Source: Chloroflexota bacterium (GTDB lineage Bacteria > Chloroflexota > Dormibacteria > Dormibacterales > Dormibacteraceae). From it: a stretch of 9,438 nt of DNA. A program made the position numbers and the translations under genes. Numbering within the stretch: position 1 is the first letter of the stretch; every line of letters begins with the position of its first letter. Shown piece by piece: positions 1 through 6,094 of this stretch. The stretch spans positions 1 through 9,438 of the forward strand of contig VBJR01000255.1 of assembly GCA_005880175.1 (NCBI GenBank). The letters are read 5' to 3'. The notes beneath the pieces were generated by a model. It did no database searches. It saw only the letters and a list, made by a program, of their open reading frames with translations, and was not told the origin of the DNA.

Positions 1-30
1 AAGACGTGAGCGGGACGCAAGAATGGACGT

Positions 31-75
31 GGCCTCGTTGGACGTGGTGAGAAGCGCCCACGAGGCTACTTTTTT
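31..75 (+). terminator. Probable rho-independent terminator
   Basis: Positions 31-41 (GGCCTCGTTGG) pair with 57-67 (CCCACGAGGCT), giving ten pairs (one a G.T wobble) and one internal mismatch. The loop is about 15 bases, and a run of six T follows at 70-75. This would end transcription of a + strand gene lying left of the window. The loop is long and the structure was folded by eye, so the call is moderate. No gene could be supported in 1-138; the rest of this stretch is G/C-rich and unrecognised. Confidence 0.45.
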
Positions 76-138
76 GCGCCGCCCCCCTTCCGCCGCGCCG
101 TCTCCCTGCACGCGCTCCGCGCGTTACGGACACAACTT

Positions 139-855
139 GTGCCTACCTGCTTAGCCGGATGGGTGTCGTTCAACCTGCAGGACCTGACCCAGGCCTTCAT
201 GTACTGGAGCGTGGCCCACGACCTGGCCCGAGATGCGGGCAACGTGAGCGTGCAGGCGCACGCGCTGGGCTCGCGGAGCCGACTGCACTCGCCCATCCAC
301 CGCGATCCCGGCGAGGCCGACCCGACCGCCGCCCTGGCGCTGCTCGACCAGGCGGTCCGGCTGGCCGAGCGCTCGGCGTCCCCGGCGCTGCGATCGTGGC
401 TGCTGGCGAACCGTGCCCAGCAGCTGGCGGTGACGGGCCAGGCGACGGCGAGCTACCGGGACCTGGAGGCGGCGGCGCACTACGTGAGCCTGGCCGAGCA
501 GGGCGACGAGGATGTGCTGTCGGGCTGGGACGAGGTGCGGGTAGACGCGTACCGGGGGATCTGCGCGATGGCGCTGGGTCGTCCCGGGGAGGTGATCGAG
601 ATCACGGAGTCGGTGCTGGCGCGGACCGACGCGGGGCGGGTGCAGCGGAGCCTGCAGCAGGCGGACCTGGCGGCGGCGTACGCGCTGCGAGGTGAGGTGG
701 ACCAGGCATCCGTGCTGCTGGGCGAAGCGCTGACGGTGGCGAGCCGGGCGCAGTTCCCGGAGGGGGTGCAGCGGGTCCGCACCACCCGGGCCAGGTACGT
801 GGCCGGACACGCCGAGGCCCGGACGTGCCTTCGACTCGACGCTACCGGGTCGTAG
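139..855 (+). pseudogene. Truncated TPR-module fragment of a DUF4062/HTH-TPR regulator (copy 1)
   Basis: The reading frame encodes 238 residues from a GTG with no visible Shine-Dalgarno sequence. Residues 6-220 (bases 154-798) are a helical, TPR-like repeat region, with about 11 differences from copy 2 (5198-5842) over 215 positions by hand count, and they also match copy 3. The homology begins abruptly at the AGWVSF motif, so the DUF4062, HTH and first TPR-like parts of the family are absent. It also ends abruptly after TTRARY, where the usual tail (VRQLDEMLA in copy 3) is replaced by 18 unrelated residues. I read this as a recombination remnant. A short protein could still be made, but nothing suggests its own start site. 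The frame is well preserved, so the event may be recent. In intact relatives this region senses a ligand or partner protein; that role is inferred from the TPR-like fold. Confidence 0.65.
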
Positions 856-953
856 CCGCGTTACGGGCTCCTGCAATCAGGTACCGCCGTCCCCCAATCC
901 TATCGAGGCTAGACCTTTGCGGATGGCGCGCATGGTAGGGGCCTCGGCGAGCC

Positions 954-1196
954 ATGGTCAACTTCAAAGGCATCGACCCCGAGATGAACGTAATCGTCCT
1001 TCGTCTCGCGCTCGTGCGTCGTCAGGTAGCTGGCGAGTTCGACTCGATGGACCAGATTGTCGACGCTATCGGGTCAGCCGGAGCACCATCTCACGCCCCT
1101 TCGCAGGCCCGGGACACCGGTCTCACGGTCGCACTCGCGGTGCTCGACATGAAGTTCGAGGAAGTGTTCAGGCCGATCAACCACGAAACTGCCTGA
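954..1196 (+). CDS. Small hypothetical protein
   Basis: This frame encodes 80 residues starting MVNFKGIDPEMNV and ending INHETA. I do not recognise a family. The composition looks like a real soluble protein: hydrophobic and charged residues alternate (NVIVLRLALVRRQVAGEF, TVALAVLDMKFEEVF), and there are no cysteines and no membrane segment. A GGGG at 938-941 is the only purine run upstream and is rather far from the ATG. A competing frame across 917-1291 is Arg/Ser-rich and runs through the tRNA-like sequence, so I treat it as a shadow. The gene ends three bases before the tRNA-Leu-like remnant. It could be a remnant of a larger island gene. Confidence 0.4.
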   Translation: MVNFKGIDPEMNVIVLRLALVRRQVAGEFDSMDQIVDAIGSAGAPSHAPSQARDTGLTVALAVLDMKFEEVFRPINHETA

Positions 1197-1198
1197 GC

Positions 1199-1270
1199 GC
1201 GGGCGTGGCGGAACGGCAGACGCCCGGGCCCAAACCTCCGGAGATGAAGGTTCGAGTCCTACCGCGCGGA
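1199..1270 (+). tRNA. Degenerate tRNA-Leu(CAA)-like sequence (pseudo-tRNA)
   Basis: The 72 bases keep tRNA landmarks. The D arm TGGCGGAACGGCAGACGC is typical of actinobacterial tRNA-Leu. An anticodon-like loop CCCAAAC would carry CAA. The T arm is GAAGG-TTCGAGT-CCTAC, and a terminal CGCGCGG-A follows. By hand, the acceptor stem (1199-1205 with 1263-1269) pairs 5 of 7, the anticodon stem about 4 of 5, and the T stem 4 of 5. The base 5' of the anticodon is C instead of the nearly universal U33. The long variable arm of leucine tRNAs is missing, and no CCA is encoded. I read it as a decayed tRNA, or a tRNA-like segment carried by a mobile element. Its position next to an accessory block fits an old attachment site. 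Confidence 0.4.
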
Positions 1271-1283
1271 TGCAGCCTCGAAT

Positions 1284-1724
1284 ATGATTGAATCAATGCG
1301 ATCCATCGATGTGGACTGCGAGTTTTGCCGGATCATCAACGGATCGGCCTACGCGCGCGTTGTGTGCCAGACTGACGTAGCTGTGGCGTTCCTCCCGCTA
1401 ACGCCTGCAGTATTGGGTCATACTTTGGTCGTCCCTAAACGACATGTAACCGACCTTTGGAACGTTGACGAAAGCCTAGCGGGACTCATCATGCAGGCAG
1501 CGGTTCGAGTATCAAATGCAGTCAGAGTGGCGCTCGATCCCGATGGACTCAACTTGATCAGTTCTGTGGGCGAGGCCGCATCTCAGACAGTCTTTCACCT
1601 TCACTTCCACATAGTTCCGAGATGGCACCATGACCGGATTGGAAGGATCTGGCCACCCAGCGTGGCGTACCGCGATGATGTTAAGGATGAGATCGCGGAG
1701 CGGATTCGCCACGCCTGCGAGTAA
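1284..1724 (+). CDS. HIT-family nucleotide hydrolase/transferase
   Basis: This is a 146-residue protein of the histidine triad superfamily, which hydrolyses nucleoside phosphoramidates, dinucleoside polyphosphates or related adenylated compounds in the cytoplasm. The catalytic triad motif is H105-L-H107-F-H109 followed by IVPRW. The N-terminal C12-x2-C15 pair, with H54 and H105, fits the zinc site found in many bacterial HIT proteins. The strand LGHTLVVPKRH (44-54) is also characteristic. Length is normal for the family. ATG 1284 is chosen, though ATG 1296 is possible; only GGATG upstream resembles a ribosome site. It lies tail-to-tail with the TIR-block membrane gene, 20 bases apart. Base use is A/T-richer than in the regulator genes, like the TIR block. 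The exact substrate cannot be read from sequence. A link to TIR-derived nucleotide signals is speculation. Confidence 0.9.
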   Translation: MIESMRSIDVDCEFCRIINGSAYARVVCQTDVAVAFLPLTPAVLGHTLVVPKRHVTDLWNVDESLAGLIMQAAVRVSNAVRVALDPDGLNLISSVGEAASQTVFHLHFHIVPRWHHDRIGRIWPPSVAYRDDVKDEIAERIRHACE

Positions 1725-1744
1725 GCATCTTAACACCATCAGGC

Positions 1745-2203
1745 TCAACTCCCGGGATGAAGAGCCGTCAAGGCGATCAGGACCAAGCCCGCTACAGCAA
1801 GACTTCCGTAGAAGAACAGTAGCGGCATGGACGTCACTGCGTCCCGGTACCTGCATGTTGGACCCAGGAACATTCGATAGTCCATCGTGAAGCGCTCAAC
1901 TCGCGGATCACCGCTCACCACCGCATCGTAGAGATGTCGGAAGAGACGCTCGCGGTGCAGGAAGTACGCGTCGAGAGCCCAGAACGTGACGACCGGCATT
2001 AGCCCGACGGTCGCTATTGACCAACTCACTTCTCTTGCGGCGAAACCAAAGAATGCGGCACCGACTGTAAGCGCCCAACCCTTGAGAAGAAATCCGTTGT
2101 TTCCCATTCGAGTGATAACAGCCTGAATGAATTCAAGGTGTTTCACTCTGACGGTGTCGAAGAACTCATTCTGCTGTCGGTTGCTGTTGGCCGGCTCAGT
2201 CAC
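1745..2203 (-). CDS. Small three-helix membrane protein of the TIR block
   Basis: This 152-residue protein has no domain I can name. Its N-terminus has the amphipathic stretch FFDTVRVKHLEFIQAVITRM (15-33 region), which I recall as conserved in small actinobacterial membrane proteins. Hydrophobic segments lie at about 39-56 and 61-82, and a third at about 127-147. Between them is a charged, presumably cytosolic part (83-125). The start is taken at GTG 2203, because AAGGAAGG lies 6 bases upstream. An in-frame GTG at 2236 would overlap the TIR stop codon (GTGA) and add 11 residues. Either way the gene directly follows the TIR gene and is probably co-translated. In a TIR-based defence module, such a protein could be the membrane-damaging effector or a membrane anchor for the TIR protein. 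That is inference; no nucleotide-binding domain such as Macro or SLOG is visible. Confidence 0.8.
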   Translation of the reverse strand: MTEPANSNRQQNEFFDTVRVKHLEFIQAVITRMGNNGFLLKGWALTVGAAFFGFAAREVSWSIATVGLMPVVTFWALDAYFLHRERLFRHLYDAVVSGDPRVERFTMDYRMFLGPTCRYRDAVTSMPLLFFYGSLAVAGLVLIALTALHPGS

Positions 2204-2232
2204 TCCTGTCCTTCCTTCACCTGCATCAAATG

Positions 2233-3273
2233 TCACGGTACTTCGGCAACTCGTTTGAGTAGGTCTGCCAAACCGCGCAAGCGGAGTTGCGCCTCGTCAA
2301 AGGCAGTCTGAAAGTCGTCCGCATACTGCCACCTTAGTTCGTGCTCTCGTGGAGAGTCGTCCGGCCCGCGACTAGTCTCGTAGTCCAAGAGCCGTATGTG
2401 CCATTCCCAAAGCAGTGGTCGCAATATGTCATTGATCATCACGAAGGCGACGTGGCCGAAGGAGAGGTCTGAAGCTCCTTTGGGGCGCGCGATCGACGGG
2501 CCGTAGCTGCGAAGGAGACTACGTGACGTGCTGAACAGACTGTGCAGAGATGATAGGGCCTCTCTGAATGTGCCGGGGCGGCCCACTACTGCAACACGGG
2601 ATTGCAGTTCAACATAGAGTTCCCATGATGCACGCCTCTCCTGCTCGTCTGGCTCCCATGCGCCCACAAGTTGGTGTCCGCCTGGCAGGTTCAGGGCCAC
2701 GCGGAAGGCGGCGGGTCGATAGAGCCAGTCTCGGAGCGAGTCCAGCTCGTTCAGCCGTATCAAGCGCTCTCCGAAAGTGATGGGCTGATCAATCAGACGA
2801 TGCCTGACCACATTGGCTATAGTGTCGGTTTCGTCAGCGGCCGGCCATCTCGTGTCTAGCAGCTCAGTGGGGATGTGTGATATCAGTTCCGAGTTCGGTG
2901 CGGCGATCGGTTGAACGACGACTATAGACGTCAATGCCAAGGCTCGTTCAGCAAGGCTTCCACCTTGCCGCACGATGGATCGATATGCGGCGAGAGCGGT
3001 CGCCCATTCCTCTTGACAGTACCGTCGGGAGAAGTAGACGGGGTCGACGTACGCAACCATCACTCGTGCGTTCAGAAGTGCTTCGAATACATTTCGTCGA
3101 ATCGGCTCGCCTGGACCGATCTCGTCCGAGTCCAAGTAAACGAGAACTCCTTGGCGGGTGAGCGCTGTATGCAGTTGCTTGGCAAGTGCATGCGTCGTCT
3201 GCCAGGAGTATGAGATGAATACCTGCCACTGGCCATTGGGCGTTCCGTTAGTCGTTGTTTCGTCGTACGTCAT
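2233..3273 (-). CDS. TIR-domain protein with conserved C-terminal helical domain
   Basis: The protein is 346 residues from ATG 3273; an in-frame TTG at 3276 is the alternative, and no strong ribosome site is visible. Residues 16-145 form a TIR domain. It has the box QVFISYSW near 17-24, a YLDSDEIGPGEPI segment near 46-58 equivalent to the BB loop, and SRRYCQEEW (82-90). In the last, E89 occupies the catalytic glutamate position (C-x-x-E-W/L) of TIR NAD-cleaving enzymes. The C-terminal part (about 180-346) is helical, with a striking LRPLLWEWH motif at 284-292 followed by DYE. I recall this arrangement from uncharacterised actinobacterial proteins but know no name for it. No membrane segment is seen. 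The gene sits 80 bases downstream of the ThsB-like gene and is coupled to the membrane-protein gene. A role as NADase effector or signalling enzyme in phage defence is likely but unproven. Confidence 0.9.
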   Translation of the reverse strand: MTYDETTTNGTPNGQWQVFISYSWQTTHALAKQLHTALTRQGVLVYLDSDEIGPGEPIRRNVFEALLNARVMVAYVDPVYFSRRYCQEEWATALAAYRSIVRQGGSLAERALALTSIVVVQPIAAPNSELISHIPTELLDTRWPAADETDTIANVVRHRLIDQPITFGERLIRLNELDSLRDWLYRPAAFRVALNLPGGHQLVGAWEPDEQERRASWELYVELQSRVAVVGRPGTFREALSSLHSLFSTSRSLLRSYGPSIARPKGASDLSFGHVAFVMINDILRPLLWEWHIRLLDYETSRGPDDSPREHELRWQYADDFQTAFDEAQLRLRGLADLLKRVAEVP

Positions 3274-3353
3274 CAATATAGCCGGAGCCGGTTGACGCCG
3301 AGCATCTCATAGATCCTGCACGGGTGGCCGGGCGGAAGGCGCGTATAGGGTTA

Positions 3354-3851
3354 TCAATGGTTGTCACGAATGGCGATGGCTGCTTCGACCCATGCCGCTA
3401 GGTTGACGGCAATGTATGCATAGACGCTCGTGCTAGCAGTATATGGCGGATCGTAGGTCTCGACGACGCTGGAGAGTTTGGTCTTGCCATTGTTGAGGGT
3501 GAAGTCCTCGAAGGGATTTCGTCCCTTAGTCGTCTTGTTGCCGGCGTGGTCCTTGAGATTGTGAACATAGATTCCGAGCAAACCCTTCCCATCGTTCCAC
3601 GCCTTCTCGATTTCGTACTTGATCCACTTGCGACCTGCCGTCGCTGCGCCAATCAGGACGATTGCGCACGACTTACCATAGAACTGTCCATCGATCCACT
3701 GGCGAATGGCAGCATCGCCACCCTTCTTGATGGTCTCCCATTCATTGTCTGTGACCGGCTTGTTCGCTTCGACCGTGCCGATGTTCCGGACTTGGCCAGT
3801 GCGCCAAGCGTCGGCGTTGAAATGGAAGCTGTAGAAGACGCGTCGTGCCAT
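3354..3851 (-). CDS. ThsB-like TIR protein (Thoeris signal-synthase family, DUF1863 type)
   Basis: This 165-residue protein resembles Thoeris ThsB (TIR-like, PF08937/DUF1863). It starts with ARRVFYSFHF, followed by W16-x5-VRN (21-23), an EW near 37-38, and the strand SCAIVLIG (61-68). Next come RKWIKYEIEKAW (74-85), where E80 matches the catalytic glutamate position, GLLGIYVHNLKD (89-100) and the KGRNPFEDF turn. Order, spacing and length all fit the family. ThsB enzymes convert NAD into a cyclic ADP-ribose-type signal that activates a separate effector, normally ThsA (SIR2 or another effector with a SLOG domain). No ThsA is present in the window. The start at 3851 is supported by GGAGGAGGG placed 5 bases upstream. 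It is the first gene of the - strand block, with 80 bases before the next. Base use is A/T-richer than in the flanking regulators, suggesting transfer. The family call is confident; activity is inferred. Confidence 0.88.
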   Translation of the reverse strand: MARRVFYSFHFNADAWRTGQVRNIGTVEANKPVTDNEWETIKKGGDAAIRQWIDGQFYGKSCAIVLIGAATAGRKWIKYEIEKAWNDGKGLLGIYVHNLKDHAGNKTTKGRNPFEDFTLNNGKTKLSSVVETYDPPYTASTSVYAYIAVNLAAWVEAAIAIRDNH

Positions 3852-3886
3852 GCTGGCCCTCCTCCGCCAATAGTTGACGAGGAATG

Positions 3887-4009
3887 TTACTGGACTTGGC
3901 GGCAAGCGGGGATGCGGCAGTCGACGGCGAGCAGCCGCGCGGCACGAGGGATCGGGAGGTCGATGTTGCCGGTCAGGTCGACCAGGACCGTTACTAGCGG
4001 GCAGCTCAC
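3887..4009 (-). pseudogene. Possible short gene or gene remnant upstream of the ThsB-like gene
   Basis: A 40-residue frame from GTG 4009 to TAA reads VSCPLVTVLVDLTGNIDL and then PIPRAARLLAVDCRIPACRQVQ. Most third positions are G or C, as in real actinobacterial genes, and the peptide looks like a folded C-terminal fragment. I do not recognise it. It ends 35 bases before the ThsB-like start. It could be the tail of a gene truncated when the block formed, a small leader gene, or chance. The rest of 3852-4146 holds the ThsB-like ribosome site (about 3857-3865), presumably the promoters of both diverging genes, and nothing else I can support. Confidence 0.25.
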
Positions 4010-5194
4010 ACGCAGCTTGCTGGCTTAATTCGTTCAGAGCGTGTAAACGAGACGTTCGGCAGACTCCGCTTACCTGCTGGGAAGTAGCTTCGTGACACGA
4101 TGGCTGCCTTCGATCCGCCTGCCTGTGGTGCGCTCCGGCCAGGCCGATGAACGGTCCTGCATTGGTGGAGCGCAGGCTGTCCGCTCGTGGGCCCTGGCGA
4201 GTCTTCCTCAGCCGCATGGTCGGTCAGGCTGACATCTATGTTGGGATCATCGGTCTCCGCTACGGCGCCGTCGTCCGCGGGCGGCCCGAACTGTCGTATA
4301 CGGAGTTGGAGTTCGACGAGGCGACTGCTCTTGGCCTGCACCGGCTGATCTTCATCATTCGTGAGGGCGCTCAACCCGATCTGATCGTGGATCAACCGGA
4401 CGAGCAGACTGCTCGCCAGGCGGACTTTCGTCGGCGCCTTCTCGATGCCGGGCTGACTACGGCCTGGATACGTTCGACGTCGGAACTGCAGACTCTGCTG
4501 CATCAATCGCTCGTCGAACTGCAGTCGGAGTTGCAACGTGAGGCGAATCCTCCGCCGCAACGCCTGCAGACAGCGCGCGAGCTCCTTCATCACACGAGTG
4601 ATGGAGCGGTTCACCCTCATGTCGATGTCGCTTGGCTTTCTGACCTCTGGGACCGCCTCGACCAGCCGCAGATCGGCGATGCGATCTCGCTGCTTCGGCA
4701 GCATGCAGACCTCACCCGCGCTCAGCTGATCGAGCGCATGTGCCAGGTCTCCGAGGAGCAGAACCCGGGGCTCGACATGTCGCTCGTCTACCGTTGGGAG
4801 AAGGGCGAGAAGGGTCGTCCGGGTCCCCGCCCGCGTCCTCGCTATCGGCGACTTCTGGCCCTGGTGTGCGAGCACGAGCTGCGACTGATGAGCGAGCCCC
4901 ACCGGAGCGAGTTGCTGCGCCGGCTCAGGGCCCTCACGGCCTCGCCGGTGGTCGCCGGACCGACCGTCCTCGACTCGGGACGGCGCGCGTTCGTCGGCAG
5001 CCCCGACGGGCCGCTGCTGGACGGGATGGCGGCGCTGACCAGGAGCTACGTCCTCCTGCACAACACCGTGGCGCCGCTGGCTGTGCGGACAGCGATCGCC
5101 CGTCACTTCGAGGATCTGGCCGCGCTCACCTTGAAGTCACACGCGCCCTCGAGTTCGGCGACGATCCGCTCGCTGGCGGCGCAGACGGCGATCC

Positions 5195-5196
5195 TT
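5195..5196 (+). other. Frameshifting extra T in copy 2
   Basis: Comparison with copy 3 (bases 6394-6402, ATCCTGGCC) shows a doubled T here. Removing one T joins the two frames exactly at AILAGWVSF. The site is not a recognisable slippery sequence. It lies within a few bases of the point where homology to copy 1 begins, so it may be a recombination scar and not a random indel. Confidence 0.8.
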
Positions 5197-5197
5197 G

Positions 5198-5842
5198 GCC
5201 GGGTGGGTGTCGTTCAACCTGCAGGACCTGACCCAGGCCTTCATGTACTGGAGCGTGGCCCACGACCTGGCCCGGGAGGCCGGCAACGTCAGCGTGCAGG
5301 CCCACGCGCTGGGCTCACGGAGCCGGCTCCACTCGCCCATCCACCGCGATCCTGGCGAGGCCGACCCGGCCGCGGCGCTGGGGCTGCTGGACCAGGCGGT
5401 CCGGCTGGCCGAACGCTCGGCGTCCCCGGCGCTGCGGTCGTGGCTGCTGGCCAACCGTGCCCAGCAGCTGGCGGTGGCGGGCCAGGCGGCGGCGAGCTAC
5501 CAGGACCTGGAGGCGTCGGCGCACTACGTGAGCCTTGCGGAGCAGGGCGACGAGGACGTGCTGTCGGGTTGGGACGAGGTGCGGGTGGACGCGTACCGGG
5601 GGATCTGCGCGATGGCGCTGGGTCGGCCGGGTGAGGTGATCGAGATCACGGAGTCGGTGCTGGCACGGACGGACCCCGGCCGGGTGCAGCGGAGCCTGCA
5701 GCAGGCGGACCTGGCGGCGGCGTACGCGCTGCGTGGGGACGTGGACCAGGCGTGCGTGCTGCTGGGCGAGGCGCTGACGGTGGCGAGCCGGGCGCAGTTC
5801 CCGGAGGGGGTGCAGCGGGTCCGGACCACCCGGGCCAAGTAC
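5198..5842 (+). repeat. Long direct repeat shared with 154-798 and, less closely, 6404-7048
   Basis: These 645 bases encode the same 215-residue TPR-like segment as copy 1 (about 11 residue differences) and copy 3 (clearly more differences). All three are in the same orientation. Copies 1 and 2 bracket the HIT and TIR genes, and copies 2 and 3 are adjacent. The repeats are long and similar enough to support homologous recombination that would delete or amplify the DNA between them. Confidence 0.85.
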
Positions 5843-5972
5843 CTCTCCGGCGTCATCAGCCCGGCTGTCCGGCAACTCGACGAGCTGCTGGCCGCGACCA
5901 ACTCGTAGACAGTCGACGGCATCACGAACATCGGTACGCCTATGGCTATCGCGCCGCGGAATGCACGGCATC

Positions 5973-6029
5973 CACGATTTGCATAGTGGTTTGCAGTAGC
6001 CGGTCGAACAACCGTCTGCTTTCCTTCGA
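5973..6029 (+). promoter_or_regulatory. Conserved operator/promoter-like element A upstream of TPR copy 3
   Basis: The blocks CACGAT, CATAGT (5982), TGCAGTAG (5992), CGGT (6001) and TTTCCTTCGA (6020) recur in the same order and with almost the same spacing at 7852-7909. About 42 of 58 aligned positions agree by hand count. Inside it, TTTGCATAGTGG and TTTGCAGTAGCC are adjacent 12-base imperfect direct repeats, about one helical turn apart, as expected for a protein-binding site. CATAGT could also act as a -10 hexamer. It lies about 65 bases before the start of copy 3, in the 186-base gap 5909-6094, which otherwise holds only the ribosome site of copy 3. Confidence 0.55.
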
Positions 6030-6094
6030 ACTACTTCGAGTTACTGCCATCGATGACACTGCCCTGCTTCATGCACGAGTGAGGTGCGAGTTGG

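Larger units (their letters stand above)
4147..5908 (+). pseudogene. Broken DUF4062-HTH-TPR regulator (copy 2)
   Basis: The first frame (from ATG 4147) gives WRVFLS at residues 17-22. It jumps straight to VGQADIYVGIIGLRYG (25-40) and SYTELEFDEAT (50-60), continuing to about 130: a DUF4062 domain. In family members I recall, the N-terminal RVFLSHTSEL-type strand and the ADIYVGIIG strand are separated by some 60 residues, so an in-frame internal deletion is likely. A Cro/C1-like helix-turn-helix follows (about 175-245, with LTRAQLIERM and SLVYRWEKGEKG), then a TPR-like region. At 5195-5196 one extra T (ATCCTTGGCC against ATCCTGGCC in copy 3) shifts the frame. The remainder, 5195-5908, reads in the second frame to a normal C-terminus (AVRQLDELLAATNS). 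With a deletion and a frameshift the gene is probably inactive; a sequencing error could explain only the second. It is divergent from the ThsB-like gene. Confidence 0.75.

Noticed and set aside
917..1291. 124-residue + strand frame
   Set aside because: It is Arg/Ser-rich, overlaps the better-looking 954-1196 frame and runs through the tRNA-like sequence; the GVAERQT part is a typical tRNA-translation artefact.
1745..3851. Calling the block a complete classical Thoeris system
   Set aside because: No ThsA with SIR2, SLOG or Macro domains is present; only the ThsB family member can be recognised.
3852..4217. N-terminal extension of the ThsB-like protein by about 122 residues
   Set aside because: The extension is low-complexity and Arg/Pro/Ser-rich, overlaps the DUF4062 gene, and the ATG at 3851 has an excellent ribosome site and matches the ThsB N-terminus.
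4006..5106. Long - strand frame opposite the DUF4062-HTH gene
   Set aside because: It is an antisense shadow of a G/C-rich gene; the + strand frame carries recognisable domains.
5191..5200. Programmed ribosomal frameshift in copy 2
   Set aside because: No slippery heptamer, stop codon or stimulatory structure is evident, and copy 3 has the plain in-frame version; a mutation, recombination scar or sequencing error is simpler.
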